Source: Paenibacillus sp. D2_2 (GTDB taxonomy: Bacteria; Bacillota; Bacilli; Paenibacillales; Paenibacillaceae). From it: a DNA stretch of 64,000 nucleotides. How positions within the stretch are numbered: position 1 is the first letter of the stretch; each line of letters starts with the position of its first letter. Both the position numbers and the translations under genes were made by a program. Below the pieces are notes generated by a model that saw nothing but the letters and a program-made list of their open reading frames with translations, searched no databases and was not told where the DNA came from. This document shows, in pieces, positions 39,283 to 49,896 of the stretch. The DNA is taken from assembly GCF_031199965.1 (NCBI RefSeq), contig NZ_CP133605.1, forward strand, positions 5,499,001 through 5,563,000, given 5' to 3'.

Positions 39283-39310
39283 GAAGCCCTCGCCGAAATG
39301 CGAGGGCTTC
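39283..39310. terminator. Bidirectional terminator between ada and araC-like gene
   Basis: Eleven-base perfect stem GAAGCCCTCGC/GCGAGGGCTTC with a 6-base loop at a convergent boundary. Confidence 0.8.
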
Positions 39311-39340
39311 TAACACATGCGTACCGCATGAAGTAACAAG

Positions 39341-40188
39341 TTATTTTTTCTTCACCGGAATCCAAATCTCCCCTGTAACATACTCTCCCGTGCCATAATA
39401 CATCTCGAAACTAGGGCCTTCAACCTGTTCGTATTCCAATGTCGGAAACCATTCGGAATAAATCCGTCCCCATAACTTAATTAAATCACATTGTGGTTCC
39501 GGGAAAATCGCCACGTTAGTGCCGGGACAGAAAGTTTTGTAAATCTCTCCGGAATTTCAAGGCCTTTTGGCAAAAAATAACTCACCATGTATTTAAAAGA
39601 TGTTCCAGTATGATCATATAAGGCAGCGTGCAAGATGGTGTTACTAAAGCGTCCCAGTAATCCATTCATCCCTTCAACACTGCCATCTACATCACATTGT
39701 TGACGGAATTGAGCAACTTCAGCATATACTTTTTGGGGATCGGAATTGACCAGACCATAAGCTCCAAACATCTCAAAAGGGCCTTTTGATTCGATGCGGT
39801 AATTCATTTCGATATCTCCTTTAATTGAAATATGAAAGGACATTCGAGGATAGGCTTTTAGAGAAACGCCTTTATCGCGCGCAGATATCGGCATGATCCC
39901 ATGAAGATTCTTAAACGCCCGTGCAAACGCTTCTGGCGAATCATATCCATATTTCATAGCTACATCAATAACCTTTACATCAGTTGTTTGCAGATCAAAT
40001 GCTGCCAATGTCAACCGTCGACGCCGAATGTACTCAGATAACGACACTCCAGTAATAAACGGAAACATTCGTTGAAAATGATAAGTAGAGCAACAGGCTC
40101 TCTGCGCTATTTCATCATATGAGATATTATCCGCTAGGTTTGTTTCGATATATTCCATGGCGCTATTCATCCTATCCAACCAATCCAT
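39341..40188 (-). CDS. AraC family regulator with GyrI-like domain, frame-broken
   Basis: HTH_18 at residues 5-100 (ISYDEIAQRACCSTYHFQRM, then PFITGVSLSEYIRRRRLT), GyrI-like effector domain at about 125-282. The frame is lost at 39509-39512; one extra C restores TWAIFPEPQCDLIKLWGRIY and the family ending GEIWIPVKKK, giving about 282 residues. ATG 40188 follows AAAGGAGGG. Resembles Rob/SoxS-type multidrug-responsive activators; the target is unknown. Confidence 0.88.
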
Positions 40189-40278
40189 CGTTTTCCCTCC
40201 TTTCAAGAGTAAATTCTATCGGAGATAAAAAATGAATACCGTGCATTTTCTGCACGAAAAAATCAGCATGTCGATTGA

Positions 40279-40986
40279 CTAACACCTTACATATTTGCGT
40301 TTGAAACCGAGTTGCCCTTTATCTACCGCCTTTTGGATATTAACGGAAGCATCCAGGAACTTGCTTTTTGCCATACCCTGGTTGACTTCTACTGGGCCTA
40401 CTTCCTTTGTGATCGCAATCGCCTTATCATGAAGTGGCAGATAGGATACTCCTACAGTATAGATGAAATTATTCATCGCGTATTTCGTACGTTCAGGGGC
40501 TTTATGAATCGTATTTTTAATAAGCTCCAACATATCGGCAATTTTCTCTTCGGAAAATTCACTATCTGGACGATTCCCGAGCAGCCAGCAATAGCAACTC
40601 CAGCCCGCCGACATTTTTAGTTCTACGTCACTTGTAATCCATTTATCTGAAACTTCTTGCGCGATATCCGTTTCTGCCAGAGTTACCGCCACCACATAAT
40701 CCGATAACATATAAAAATAAGCCTTTTCAATCCACCGTTCAAAATCGGTCTCAGACATTGCTTTGGGATCCGCAATCACCCCGGCAAAGTACATAGCATC
40801 ATAATTCCCTGTAGCATAAAGCTGCTCGGCCAATGGTTGATTACGTTTTATTTTTCTGAAGAGGGGCTTCATCGCACCTGTAGCCACGCCAAAAAGGGGT
40901 TCGTGCGCACCATTAGATTGGTATATCTTCTTAGTACGTTCCTTACCGAGAGCTTCAAGCTCCTGCATAACCATTTCTAAGTTCAT
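40279..40986 (-). CDS. DNA alkylation repair protein (AlkD-like)
   Basis: About 235 residues of ALK/HEAT-like helical repeats: FGVATGAMKPLFRKIKRNQP, TLAETDIAQEVSDKWITSDV, SAGWSCYCWLLGNRPDSEFS. The family removes N3/N7-alkylated purines without base flipping. The Trp-Asp pair of AlkD is not clearly placed in what I can see, so the catalytic class is not certain. GAGGTG is 6 bases before ATG 40986 (a GTG at 40995 is also in frame). Located near ada and the AraC-GyrI gene. Confidence 0.85.
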   Translation of the reverse strand: MNLEMVMQELEALGKERTKKIYQSNGAHEPLFGVATGAMKPLFRKIKRNQPLAEQLYATGNYDAMYFAGVIADPKAMSETDFERWIEKAYFYMLSDYVVAVTLAETDIAQEVSDKWITSDVELKMSAGWSCYCWLLGNRPDSEFSEEKIADMLELIKNTIHKAPERTKYAMNNFIYTVGVSYLPLHDKAIAITKEVGPVEVNQGMAKSKFLDASVNIQKAVDKGQLGFKRKYVRC

Positions 40987-41098
40987 TAATTGCACCTCAT
41001 TTTAATGGGCTTGCCGTTAGTGATTAAGACATCTTAACTTGAATATATCATAAGGCGGCCATAATCCAATAAATTCAGAGCTAGGACTAGAAAGAATG

Positions 41099-41125
41099 AA
41101 GGCCATCCTCTACGGGATGGCCTAT
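41099..41125. terminator. Terminator of the NHL/stalk/FecR gene
   Basis: GGCCATCC/GGATGGCC stem with a short loop directly after the gene ending at 41131. Confidence 0.7.
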
Positions 41126-41130
41126 TACAA

Positions 41131-44100
41131 TTATTCTATTTCCTCTGCTGCAGACGGCGTTATTGCAACGACTTTTCGAACTTCGTTTTGATTACCGCCT
41201 ACCACCATTAAAACGTAAACATCATATTCCGTATTATCATCATCGAGTTCCACTTCCAGGGATAATTGTCCACTATTACCAATGTCCCTATTGCCATAAG
41301 CAATCACAGACTCCTCACTGCCTAGATAATCAAAATCAAAGATTTGATCTATTGTAGGCGCTGGTGCCCCACTCTTTAAAACGACGTAACGTACCTCACC
41401 TGGTTTATTAGTTTTAACAACAATATTTATTAATTTGCTGCCAGGTATCTCTCCTGTAATCGCTTTGGGATATCCATCGCTAAATACACTTGGAGTCTCA
41501 TAGCTTACGGTCATGACATCGCTGTCCACATAACCAGGTTTAACTGCAATTGCTTTTATCGTTGTACTTTGCTGAAGCTCAATCGGCTCTATATATTTTG
41601 TACCGTTGGTAGATGAAGGCTCAGTTCCATCTGTTGTATAGTAAATAACGGCTCCCGAAGTCGTTGTCGTAAGCTCAAGCGTTGTTTCGTTCTCAAAGGT
41701 GGCAGTTGGTTTTGCAACTTTTTGCCGAACCGGAGTTGTTGGGACTTCAGTTTCCGGCGTTGTTGTTGGTGTCGTCGGTGTCGGTGTTGTCGTCGGCTTC
41801 GGTACCTGCGGCTGCTGTGCTTGATCCTGCTGCTGCCTTTGTTGTTCCAAAGCTTTTTGTTGCTCCTCGAATTTTTGTCTTTCGGCATCCGAAAGTCCTT
41901 GTTTATACAATTCTTCCGCTAGCTTGGCGGCTTCTTCTTGTTTCTTCTTGTTCTCCTGCTCAAGCCGCTCTCTTTCCGCTTTAATCTTATCTAGTAGAGC
42001 TTGGTTTTGTGCTTCACGCTGCTTATTTTGCTCCTCCTGCCGCTTTCTGAGTTCTTCCTCCAATTGCTTCTGCCTCTCCTGCTGTTGCTTCTCCTCGTCC
42101 GATAATTGGAGTGGCGGAACATTATTCAAATCGATCTTTGTATCGGATTGCTTATTAGCCTCATCGATAAGTGCCTGCAATTGGCCTGGTTCTATTAAAT
42201 TCTGATCACGAGCCTGCTTTAAAATATTAGCAATCAGATTATCTAAATTATTCTGGTATCGATCCAGCTCGTCTGGAGACAAGCCACCCGGATTTTCGCC
42301 AGGGTTAGAGCCGGAAGCTGCATTCCTCATTCTCTCCAGCATCTCCGCATTTTCCTGAACTATTTTCTGCATATCCCTTAATATAGCTTCGATAACAGCA
42401 GGTGAAGCCTGATTAACGAAGTCAGACAGGTCAACTGGATAAGGCATACTTGGTATTGTCGAATCTGATCCTGGAAAAAAGTTCAGTTGCTGCCCAGGAT
42501 ATACGAAGACTGGATCCTGGCCGGTTCGTTGTCGCTTCCCTGAACCAGGCCGCTGTTTACAGAAAGAGTTGGTATCCCCGTAACCGGATTGATGACCACA
42601 ACAAAATTCGTGCCGCGAACATCGGTCAGAGCCGTCGGCGTCAGGATGTTGAAACTATCCTTAGCATTCACCAGCGAGGACACATTGGCCGAAGCCAGCC
42701 CGCTCCATAGCATAAAGCTCGTGTGCTTTATTTGAGATGCATTACTTAAATCTGAGATGTACAGCTCCGAGTTTTCGCTAATCGTAATTTCATCCTTACG
42801 GTCGACCGTTTTTAATATCGCGCTCGTCTTCTTTTCTGTGCGAATATGATCGCCTTGATGAAGATTCATGCCATTATAGGCCCGAAGGGTCATGGCACCG
42901 CCCGCCTGAGTGATCCAGACCTTTCCTTTAATCTGTTCAATCACCGCCGCACGCGATTTGCGATCTGCTGCAGGCAGCTTATCAACGACTTCTGTTATTT
43001 CTCGCAAAATAACGGTTCTTGTGTTTGGATCCCATTTGACATCTGCTCCGAATGCCTCACTGAAAAACCGGACTGGAACATAGGCACGGCCATCCTTCGT
43101 ATAAGGTGACGCTTCCAACTGCCGCTCCTCTTCCGCTCCCGCCGCGGTATTCCTGATCGAAATCAACTGACTTCCCATTTGCAGCCTGATTCTTGCCTCG
43201 CCCTTCGTCAATTCAATGGTACGCTGATTATCCAGAGATTCAACTTTATAGCCCATCGATTCGCTTAAGACTCTTACAGGCACCATCGTGCGTCCCTTCA
43301 CAATTTCGGGCTGCGCGTCAAAGCCGATTACCGAATCATCAACCACAACCTTCACCTGATCATTGTGAGGCAGGTTAGTTGGAAGCTGGTAATATTCAAG
43401 CTCGCGGATTTTATTGTTATAACTGTCCGCAATGAGCAAGCTGCCATTCGGTAGAACCGCTACATCCATCGGATTATGGAGCAGGTTGTGACCGTTAATG
43501 CCATCTACATGACCAAACTGTGCAGGTACACCGGCAATTGTACTCACATTTCCGTCAGTAAGATAACGAATCGTATGGTTCAAGCTGTCGGCAATAACCA
43601 GTCCCCCATCCTCCGTTACGGCGATCCCTCTAGGAAACAGAAAGCGTGCCTCCGAACTTGCTCCATCCGCATAACCGCCTTCGGCATATAGTTGGCCTTT
43701 CGCATACACAGGCTTCTCCCCCGTGGACAAACCTGCCGCGGTTGTAACCGTACCTTTGGCCAAATCAATATATCGGATAACATGGTTGCCTGTATCGCTA
43801 ACATATAAATTGCCTTTATGGTCGATGGCTATGCTGGTAGGCTCATTAAACTTGGATTCCGACAATTTACCGTCCGCATAGTCCCCTGCAGGAACCACGT
43901 CAGCCGGCTATAACTTCAACAACGCGATTAGATGGAGCGTTAAGTGTAGTGACTTGTCCATCCGGCGTTATTCGCCGAATCAAGTGATTCAACGTATCCG
44001 CAACATACAAGGTCCCATCTGCCGCAACAGCCACATCCTGAGGATGATAGAATCTCGCTTCCGTGCCCGTACCGTCTTCATCGCCGATAATACCATCCCC

Positions 44101-44592
44101 GGCAACCGTTGCTACCATTCCGTCTTTAGATATTTTTCGTATCCGATGATTATCGGTATCTGCTATGTATACATTACCTTCCAAATCCGTATCCATTCCC
44201 GAAGGACCGTTGAATACTGCGGTTTCCTTAGCACCATCGTGCCAAGCTCCCTCAGGAGTTACGTTGTCTTTCGTGCCAAGCATAAAGCCCGCATAAGTAG
44301 AAACCTTTCCATTCTTAACCTGACGGATAAGATGATTTCGGGTGTCCGCCACAAGCACAGAACCATCTTTCAAGACAGCGATTCCCTGAGGCATACGAAA
44401 AGACGCCTCTGATGCCTCACCATCCCAATCGTCAAATTCACCGCTCCCTGCAAATACCGTTACTTTTGACAGAGCTTCTTGGCTGTTGCCCAGGGACGAC
44501 TCGCTTTGAATTCCAGCAGCCCCCGTGGATGAGCTTCCAATTAGTGTGAAAATCATAACAGCGACCAGCAAACGACTAAATACTACCCTCAT
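41131..44592 (-). CDS. Secreted NHL-repeat, stalk-domain, FecR, coiled-coil and HexC protein (two frame breaks)
   Basis: Reads as three frames; one inserted base (about 43902, beside GCCGGC) and one missing base (about 42519-42522) join them into 1,153 residues with no net change. Order: signal peptide (1-25, ends GSSSTGAAG), NHL beta-propeller (about 45-390; AVAADGTLYVADTLNHLIRR), two copper-amine-oxidase N-type stalk segments (about 395-540; AYVPVRFFSEAFGADVKWDP), FecR domain (about 550-705, ending VFVYPGQQLNFFPGS), a Glu/Gln/Lys-rich coiled coil (about 790-920), a Thr/Pro linker (TTTPTPTTPTTTPETEVPTT), and a chitobiase/HexC-like C-terminal domain (about 970-1045; AVIYYTTDGTEPSSTNGTKY). Likely a cell-envelope scaffold; no catalytic motif. 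Own terminator. Confidence 0.8.
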
Positions 44593-44912
44593 ATTGATCC
44601 CCTTTCACTTCATAAGTTCAAACTTCCACCCTCTATTCGGCTGAAAGACTAACCAGCCTTTGCTTTGCGACCTGAGTAATCCCATCAACTGGAATTTTTG
44701 CTCCTTATACCATTCCATCTATTTCAGAAATTATAGATTAAAATTTAATAGATAAATAGTGAGCGTTGTCATTAATTTTGTCATGTGACAAATGTATCAT
44801 TGGGATTTATTTTTGTGGGGAGGAGTTCTGCTGACAAACCTATTTAAAAATGCTAGCATATTACCTAATAATGCCGACAGATTACTATGCGAAGCATGGA
44901 GGAATTGGGACG

Positions 44913-46007
44913 ATGCTTGAGAACCGTCGACTTAAAGTCATAATGGAAGTCCAACAACAAATGCTGTTATCTAACTTTGATTTGAAACTATTTATGCAGA
45001 CGATCTGCGATCGGATGTGCCTATTAACCGATGCCGACGGTTCTACCATCGAGATGCTGGCGGGTGATGAAATGGTGTATGCCGCCGTCAGCGGCACCTT
45101 GCAGCCTCATCTTGGAATTCGAATAAATAAGAACGGTAGTTTGTCAGGCTTGTGCGTGACGGAGAAGAAAATCTTGTATTCGCCAGATACACAGCAGGAC
45201 GATCGCGTCAACAAGGAAGCAACTATGAAAGTCGGCGCGCGGAGTATGGTCTGCGTCCCCCTGTTCGAATCTAGCAACGCCGTCGGCGTATTGAAAGTCA
45301 TCTCCGGCCGTCCTGATGCTTTCTCCAGCCGCGATATCGAGACATTGCAGTTGTTATCGCTCGCACTCGGTTCGGAGCTAGGCAAGCAAATCAGTTATGA
45401 CGACAAAGTTCGGATTCTGAACGATTACGAGAAATTATTGATTCAATTAAGAGCCGAGATTGAAAGACGGGAAAAACTGGAGAGCGAGCTTATTCAATTG
45501 ACAGAGCGCGATATTCTAACGGGATTGCTGAATCGTAGAGGCTTTAGCGATCGAATCCAAGGCTGGATTAATCAGGCTAGTCGAGAAGAAAGCTTATTCG
45601 GGGTGTTTTACCTCGATTTGAATAAATTCAAGCAATGCAACGATACTTACGGACATGATGTCGGCGATCTCGTGCTTGTAGAATTCGCGAATCGTATCAA
45701 GAAAGCAGTTGGCGAGTCCGACCTGATCGCACGCGTGGGCGGCGATGAGTTCGTGGTTGCGGCATGGCTGCAGGACGACTACGCCGGCTTGATGCAGGTT
45801 GCCAAGCGCTTGACCGAGCAACTAGAGTCGCCAATGCAGATTAAAGAGCTTCAACTGATGATGTCTACCAGCGTCGGCTGTACGCTATGGGCAGTAGGCA
45901 AGACGGAGCTCGATCTCATTCGCGTGGCGGACCAATCGATGTATCTCGCCAAGTCCAACGGCATCAACCGGATTGCGGTTAATGGGGAGCTCATCGGATA
46001 CCCTTGA
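44913..46007 (+). CDS. GAF-GGDEF diguanylate cyclase
   Basis: About 364 residues. GAF domain at 15-165 (FDLKLFMQTICDRMCLLTDA), short linker, GGDEF domain from 200 with ARVGGDEFVVAAW (intact catalytic GGDEF). No RxxD inhibitory site is seen five residues upstream, so feedback inhibition may be missing. Makes cyclic-di-GMP in response to a GAF ligand. GGAGG is 10 bases before ATG 44913; the open frame begins at 44850 with no site. Soluble, encoded alone. Confidence 0.9.
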   Translation: MLENRRLKVIMEVQQQMLLSNFDLKLFMQTICDRMCLLTDADGSTIEMLAGDEMVYAAVSGTLQPHLGIRINKNGSLSGLCVTEKKILYSPDTQQDDRVNKEATMKVGARSMVCVPLFESSNAVGVLKVISGRPDAFSSRDIETLQLLSLALGSELGKQISYDDKVRILNDYEKLLIQLRAEIERREKLESELIQLTERDILTGLLNRRGFSDRIQGWINQASREESLFGVFYLDLNKFKQCNDTYGHDVGDLVLVEFANRIKKAVGESDLIARVGGDEFVVAAWLQDDYAGLMQVAKRLTEQLESPMQIKELQLMMSTSVGCTLWAVGKTELDLIRVADQSMYLAKSNGINRIAVNGELIGYP

Positions 46008-46108
46008 CCCAATAATATGGGAGTTTGTGGTAACGATTTTTCCATTGGCTGGGGAGTTCACATATATCTCTCCAGCGCATTTGGGGGGGACATTGCAATA
46101 GCAAGTTC

Positions 46109-46549
46109 CTACATCATACACTTATCAAGTTGTTCAAGAACAAATGGCCAAGCTTGTTCATGTGCGTTCTTCGATTCCTCGTCAGGAAACCCCTTATGTG
46201 TCAGATACAATCGTGAACCTTCACCGTAGGATTCAAGTTCAACTGTAACAACCGTTTCCGCCCCCTTGGTTCCACCCGCTCCAGTAACCCAAGTAATCTC
46301 AACAAGATTATTTGGTACAAGCTTTAAAAACCTTCCGTAATGAGGGGATCGTTTACCTTCATATTCGGTTTCAAAAAAGAATGTTGTGTTAACCTCTCCT
46401 TGCATTATTACACTACCAGGTACTGCGAACCAATGGTCAAACTGGCTTGTCCACGCATTGAAAAGTACACTTGGAGATGTTTCCATTATCCGTATTACTT
46501 TTAGATTAAAAGGTCTTGTTGAAAGGTCTGGCATGCTAATAGGTTGCAT
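46109..46549 (-). CDS. SRPBCC (AHSA1-like) domain protein
   Basis: 146-residue START-like protein: [20 protein letters not shown] opens the fold, [20 protein letters not shown] closes before the long C-terminal helix. Same superfamily as 9197 but not close in sequence. Ligand unknown. The plus strand carries its convergent neighbour's end (diguanylate cyclase). Confidence 0.85.
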   Translation of the reverse strand: MQPISMPDLSTRPFNLKVIRIMETSPSVLFNAWTSQFDHWFAVPGSVIMQGEVNTTFFFETEYEGKRSPHYGRFLKLVPNNLVEITWVTGAGGTKGAETVVTVELESYGEGSRLYLTHKGFPDEESKNAHEQAWPFVLEQLDKCMM

Positions 46550-46747
46550 ACAAATTCCACCTTGTCGTTTTGATTTTTAGTATTATTTTATCCTCATGAT
46601 GCTCGTTCTACAATGATTCCAGTTCTCCGCGTTGTCTAAAACAGCAAGTTCTCTTATAAGTGTTTTATCCTTTGATATGACCATGGTGAATTGTTATGAT
46701 CTATGTAAGATTACGATCCATGACTTTTGAGGAAAGAAGAGAAGGAA

Positions 46748-47635
46748 ATGATAGAAATTAATACTGAAGTGGTACGTCAATTAATCAATAGCCAATTCCC
46801 TGAGTGGAAGGACTTAGATATAGTACCCGTTGAAAAAAGTGGACACGATAACCGCACTTATCGACTGGGAAGCGAGATGACGGTTCGTCTGCCGAGCCAT
46901 GAACGTTACGCCTCGGCGGTTGAGAAAGAACTAACCTGGCTCCCTATTTTCGAGCCTCTTCTGTCATTGCCCATTCCAGCCCCTATTGCACAAGGTGAAC
47001 CGACGAATGAATATCCCCTTCCATGGTCCGTCAACCGATGGATTGAAGGCGATACCGTTACACATTCCAACATACTCGATTTAAACGGATTTGCCGAAGA
47101 TCTTGCGGATTTTCTAAAAGAACTACAAGCTATCGATGCAAGCCAAGGCATACCATCAGGCGAACAAAACTTTCATCGCGGAGGAAACTTAGCGGTTTAC
47201 GATCAAGATACAAGGTCTGTCATTGACAAGCTATCCGGCCAATTTGATCAAAAGCTCTTAACAGAAATATGGGAGCTTGCCCTTGCGACAAGATATCAAT
47301 CTGCACCGCTATGGATCCATGGTGACGTGGCAGTGGGCAATCTGCTTGTGCAAAATGGGCGACTGTGCGGCGTCATTGATTTCGGAACTATGGGCGTTGG
47401 CGACCCCTCCAGCGATCTTGTGATGGCATGGAATTTTTTTGATGATGTAAGTCGCAACATATTCCTGAGCCGCATGGACTTTGAGCAGGATACTGTTAAT
47501 CGCGCACGCGGTTGGGCTTTATGGAAAGCACTCATCACCTACGTTGGGAATGAACCAAGCTCTGAAGCCTCAAATTGGGGAAAGCATGTGGTCGATGTCA
47601 TTATTCGAGACTATAAATCTCTAAACTGTCTGTAA
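46748..47635 (+). CDS. Aminoglycoside-phosphotransferase-family kinase
   Basis: About 295 residues, APH fold: N-lobe with HDNRTYRLGSEMTVRLPSHE, catalytic WIHGDVAVGNLLVQNGRL (HGDxxxxN kept), and metal-binding VIDFGTMGVGDPSSDL. Close to the enzymes annotated as macrolide 2'-phosphotransferase-like or unspecific APH in Bacillales; the true substrate cannot be told. GAGGAAAG lies about 12 bases before ATG 46748. Confidence 0.88.
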   Translation: MIEINTEVVRQLINSQFPEWKDLDIVPVEKSGHDNRTYRLGSEMTVRLPSHERYASAVEKELTWLPIFEPLLSLPIPAPIAQGEPTNEYPLPWSVNRWIEGDTVTHSNILDLNGFAEDLADFLKELQAIDASQGIPSGEQNFHRGGNLAVYDQDTRSVIDKLSGQFDQKLLTEIWELALATRYQSAPLWIHGDVAVGNLLVQNGRLCGVIDFGTMGVGDPSSDLVMAWNFFDDVSRNIFLSRMDFEQDTVNRARGWALWKALITYVGNEPSSEASNWGKHVVDVIIRDYKSLNCL

Positions 47636-47657
47636 CGGCACGTTCTCTATATATGAT

Positions 47658-47684
47658 AAAGGCCGCTTAAATAGCGGCCAAAAA
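47658..47684. terminator. Terminator after the phosphotransferase
   Basis: GGCCGC/GCGGCC stem with a 7-base loop, A run after it on the plus strand; probably serves both convergent genes. Confidence 0.6.
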
Positions 47685-47762
47685 CTAAAATATACCCTTC
47701 TTCTTACCGGGATCCATACTTCACAAATGCCACATCTAGCCAATGATCAAGACTAGCAGCTA

Positions 47763-48128
47763 TTAATAAATCTTTTTCAAAAGCTCAATAACTTCATCTA
47801 GGGTGAGGCCGAAGGATTTATAGTAGGCTGTGTCGATTTCCATTTGCTTTAGGATCATGTCATTGCGTATTCGCAGCTTCTCCTCTGAGGTAAATTCGGC
47901 TACAAAACATCCTTTACCCGTTACAGTATTGATCAACCCACTTCGTTCGAGCTCTTCCCAAGCCTTCTTAACAGTGATGACACTAACCCCAAGCTCCAGA
48001 GCAGCTTGTCGAATGGGCGGCAAACAATATCCGCTCTCCAACTCGCCTTTCAGAATTTGAGCGCTGATCTGTTCGAAAAGCTGCTGATAAATCGGTGTTT
48101 CAGATGTGTTCGAAATCGATACGTTCAT
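47763..48128 (-). CDS. GntR/YtrA-family transcriptional regulator
   Basis: 121-residue YtrA-type regulator: GntR winged helix at 10-75 (YCLPPIRQAALELGVSVITV, then KKAWEELERSGLI) with a short C-terminal helix and no effector domain. The last gene of an ABC operon: its ATG overlaps the permease stop codon. YtrA proteins repress their own operon; the palindrome at 49657-49670 is the likely site. Confidence 0.9.
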   Translation of the reverse strand: MNVSISNTSETPIYQQLFEQISAQILKGELESGYCLPPIRQAALELGVSVITVKKAWEELERSGLINTVTGKGCFVAEFTSEEKLRIRNDMILKQMEIDTAYYKSFGLTLDEVIELLKKIY

Positions 48129-48781
48129 AATATCTCCACTTTTAAGAATCGTCTAACCGCAATCCGATAGGCAATCAGGGTAAATGCAATAAATACCACG
48201 ATGCCTACGATCAGAATGGATAGTTGCAGCCCCGTATTGTTAGCGCCGGAACCATTGAATATATTATACACGAACGGACTCTGGATTCCGATCCATTGCG
48301 TAACTCCGGCAAAAAGCATAGCGCCCGTAATGGAAGCGATCCCCGCCTTGCCGAATTTATAAGCTGTCTTGTAATACATGGGTATAAAAAATATGTTGAA
48401 GATCGCAAACATAACAAAACAGAGTCCCCAAAAACCCAAGTGTGGTGCGAAGAAATAGTAGGTCAGATTCGGGTATAATCGAAGCGTAATCATGCCATAG
48501 ATCATTGCTGTTACAAGATGCAATAGTTCCAAGATGACAATAACGGCGACCCTTGCTTTCACGATATCTTTTTTAGTTACAGGCATCATTGTGGTAAACA
48601 TCAAATCGTTCTGAGATCTAAATCCATTAAACGTGTTCGGTATCGTGATCCAGCAAAAATACAGCGGGACCAGAAAATAAAGCCAGCCGGGTACAAGCAT
48701 TAATGCACCCATAAGGAACGGAAAAAGTAAAAACATAGGATTTACGCCTAACTTCAAATCCTTCATCACCAAGTTATACAT
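48125..48781 (-). CDS. ABC-2 type membrane permease
   Basis: 218-residue polytopic protein with about six helices (FLLFPFLMGALMLVPGWLYF is the first). It overlaps the ATPase stop and the GntR start by 4-8 bases, forming a tightly coupled unit. Substrate probably a peptide or cell-envelope antibiotic, by analogy with ytr/bcr systems. Confidence 0.88.
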   Translation of the reverse strand: MYNLVMKDLKLGVNPMFLLFPFLMGALMLVPGWLYFLVPLYFCWITIPNTFNGFRSQNDLMFTTMMPVTKKDIVKARVAVIVILELLHLVTAMIYGMITLRLYPNLTYYFFAPHLGFWGLCFVMFAIFNIFFIPMYYKTAYKFGKAGIASITGAMLFAGVTQWIGIQSPFVYNIFNGSGANNTGLQLSILIVGIVVFIAFTLIAYRIAVRRFLKVEIL

Positions 48782-49628
48782 ACGTATCCTCCTTTTTCGC
48801 GAAATATATCATAATCTCCTCAAGACTCGGCGTGGTCGCCTTTATGTTGGAGGATGGATCGAAGTCTTTGGTATGGATCAATCCTGTAAAGCCAAATGAA
48901 TTGACTTTATAGGAAATTAACCGTTCCTTCACTTGGCTCAACTGGCTCTCGCTACCGCTAAGTAATCGATAGGATTCCATAAAATCATGTTTCTCAGAAC
49001 TGGCGATGATTTGCCCGTTATCAATGAAGGTAATAAAATCTGCGCATTTCTCCAAGTCAGATGTAATGTGTGTCGAGAAAAGAATACTGATCTCACCATC
49101 AACGACGAGCTCTTGAAAAATATCTAACAGATCGTCTCTTGCGACCGGATCGAGTCCACTTGTCGGTTCATCCAGGATGAGAAGCTTCGCACCATGGGAT
49201 AAAGCAAGGGCCAAGCCGTACTTTACTCTCATGCCTGTAGACAATTCAGCAATTTTTTTGTTTTCATCCAATTTGAATCTTCGAAGATAGCTATAATAGG
49301 TGTCATCATTCCAATTCGTGTAAAATTTCTTGATGACATTTGTCAAGGTTCTTATCTTGCTTCGCGTATAGAAATCTAGGCCGCCGAATGCATATCCAAT
49401 GTCTTGCTTCAATTCAATCTCATGTTCGGCGATGTTCTTACCCAAAATGCATACCTCGCCGCTATCGATATAAATCATGTTCAAAATTGATTTGATCGTG
49501 GTTGTTTTCCCTGCGCCATTGGCACCGATAAACCCCATAATATATCCCTTCTCCAGCTGAAACGATACGTCTTTCAACTGAAAGTTAGGGTATTTCTTAT
49601 TTAAGTTTCGAATGTCTAATGCCAGCAT
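48774..49628 (-). CDS. ABC transporter ATPase (YtrB/BcrA type)
   Basis: About 284 residues: Walker A GANGAGKTT, signature AELSTGMRVKYGLALA (diverged LSGGQ), Walker B LLILDEPTSGLDP, H-loop region SILFSTHI. ATG 49628 has GAGGAGG upstream; the longer open frame to 49670 covers the operator. First gene of the operon. Confidence 0.92.
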   Translation of the reverse strand: MLALDIRNLNKKYPNFQLKDVSFQLEKGYIMGFIGANGAGKTTTIKSILNMIYIDSGEVCILGKNIAEHEIELKQDIGYAFGGLDFYTRSKIRTLTNVIKKFYTNWNDDTYYSYLRRFKLDENKKIAELSTGMRVKYGLALALSHGAKLLILDEPTSGLDPVARDDLLDIFQELVVDGEISILFSTHITSDLEKCADFITFIDNGQIIASSEKHDFMESYRLLSGSESQLSQVKERLISYKVNSFGFTGLIHTKDFDPSSNIKATTPSLEEIMIYFAKKEDTYV

Positions 49629-49656
49629 ACCGTACCTCCTCGTAAAATTGTGAATG

Positions 49657-49700
49657 TTGTGTATACACAATGTATCACAGTGCTTTTTATATAGTCAACT
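49657..49700 (-). promoter_or_regulatory. Promoter and GntR operator of the ABC operon
   Basis: On the minus strand TTGACT (49700-49695) and, 18 bases on, TACATT. The perfect palindrome TTGTGTATACACAA at 49657-49670 lies at or just after the -10, fitting repression by the YtrA-type regulator of the same operon. Confidence 0.65.
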
Positions 49701-49766
49701 GATTTTTAGCCTGATTTTGGATATTTTTTATATAGCTCCAATTCGAAAAAGTTCGAACAAGCATGG

Positions 49767-49813
49767 AAAAAGCCGCTGAAAGAGCACGAAAACGTGTCTT
49801 TGAATCAGCGGCT
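49767..49813 (-). terminator. Terminator-like hairpin without an obvious gene
   Basis: Nine-base stem TCAGCGGCT pairing, followed on the minus strand by TTTTTCC. No minus-strand gene lies upstream, so it may be left from a lost gene. Confidence 0.45.
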
Positions 49814-49896
49814 GTACATAATAAAAAAACTTCAAGTCTTATAAAATTGAGAAACAAGCATAATCTACATAAAAGAGTGATTTTTTCTTCCTACTT

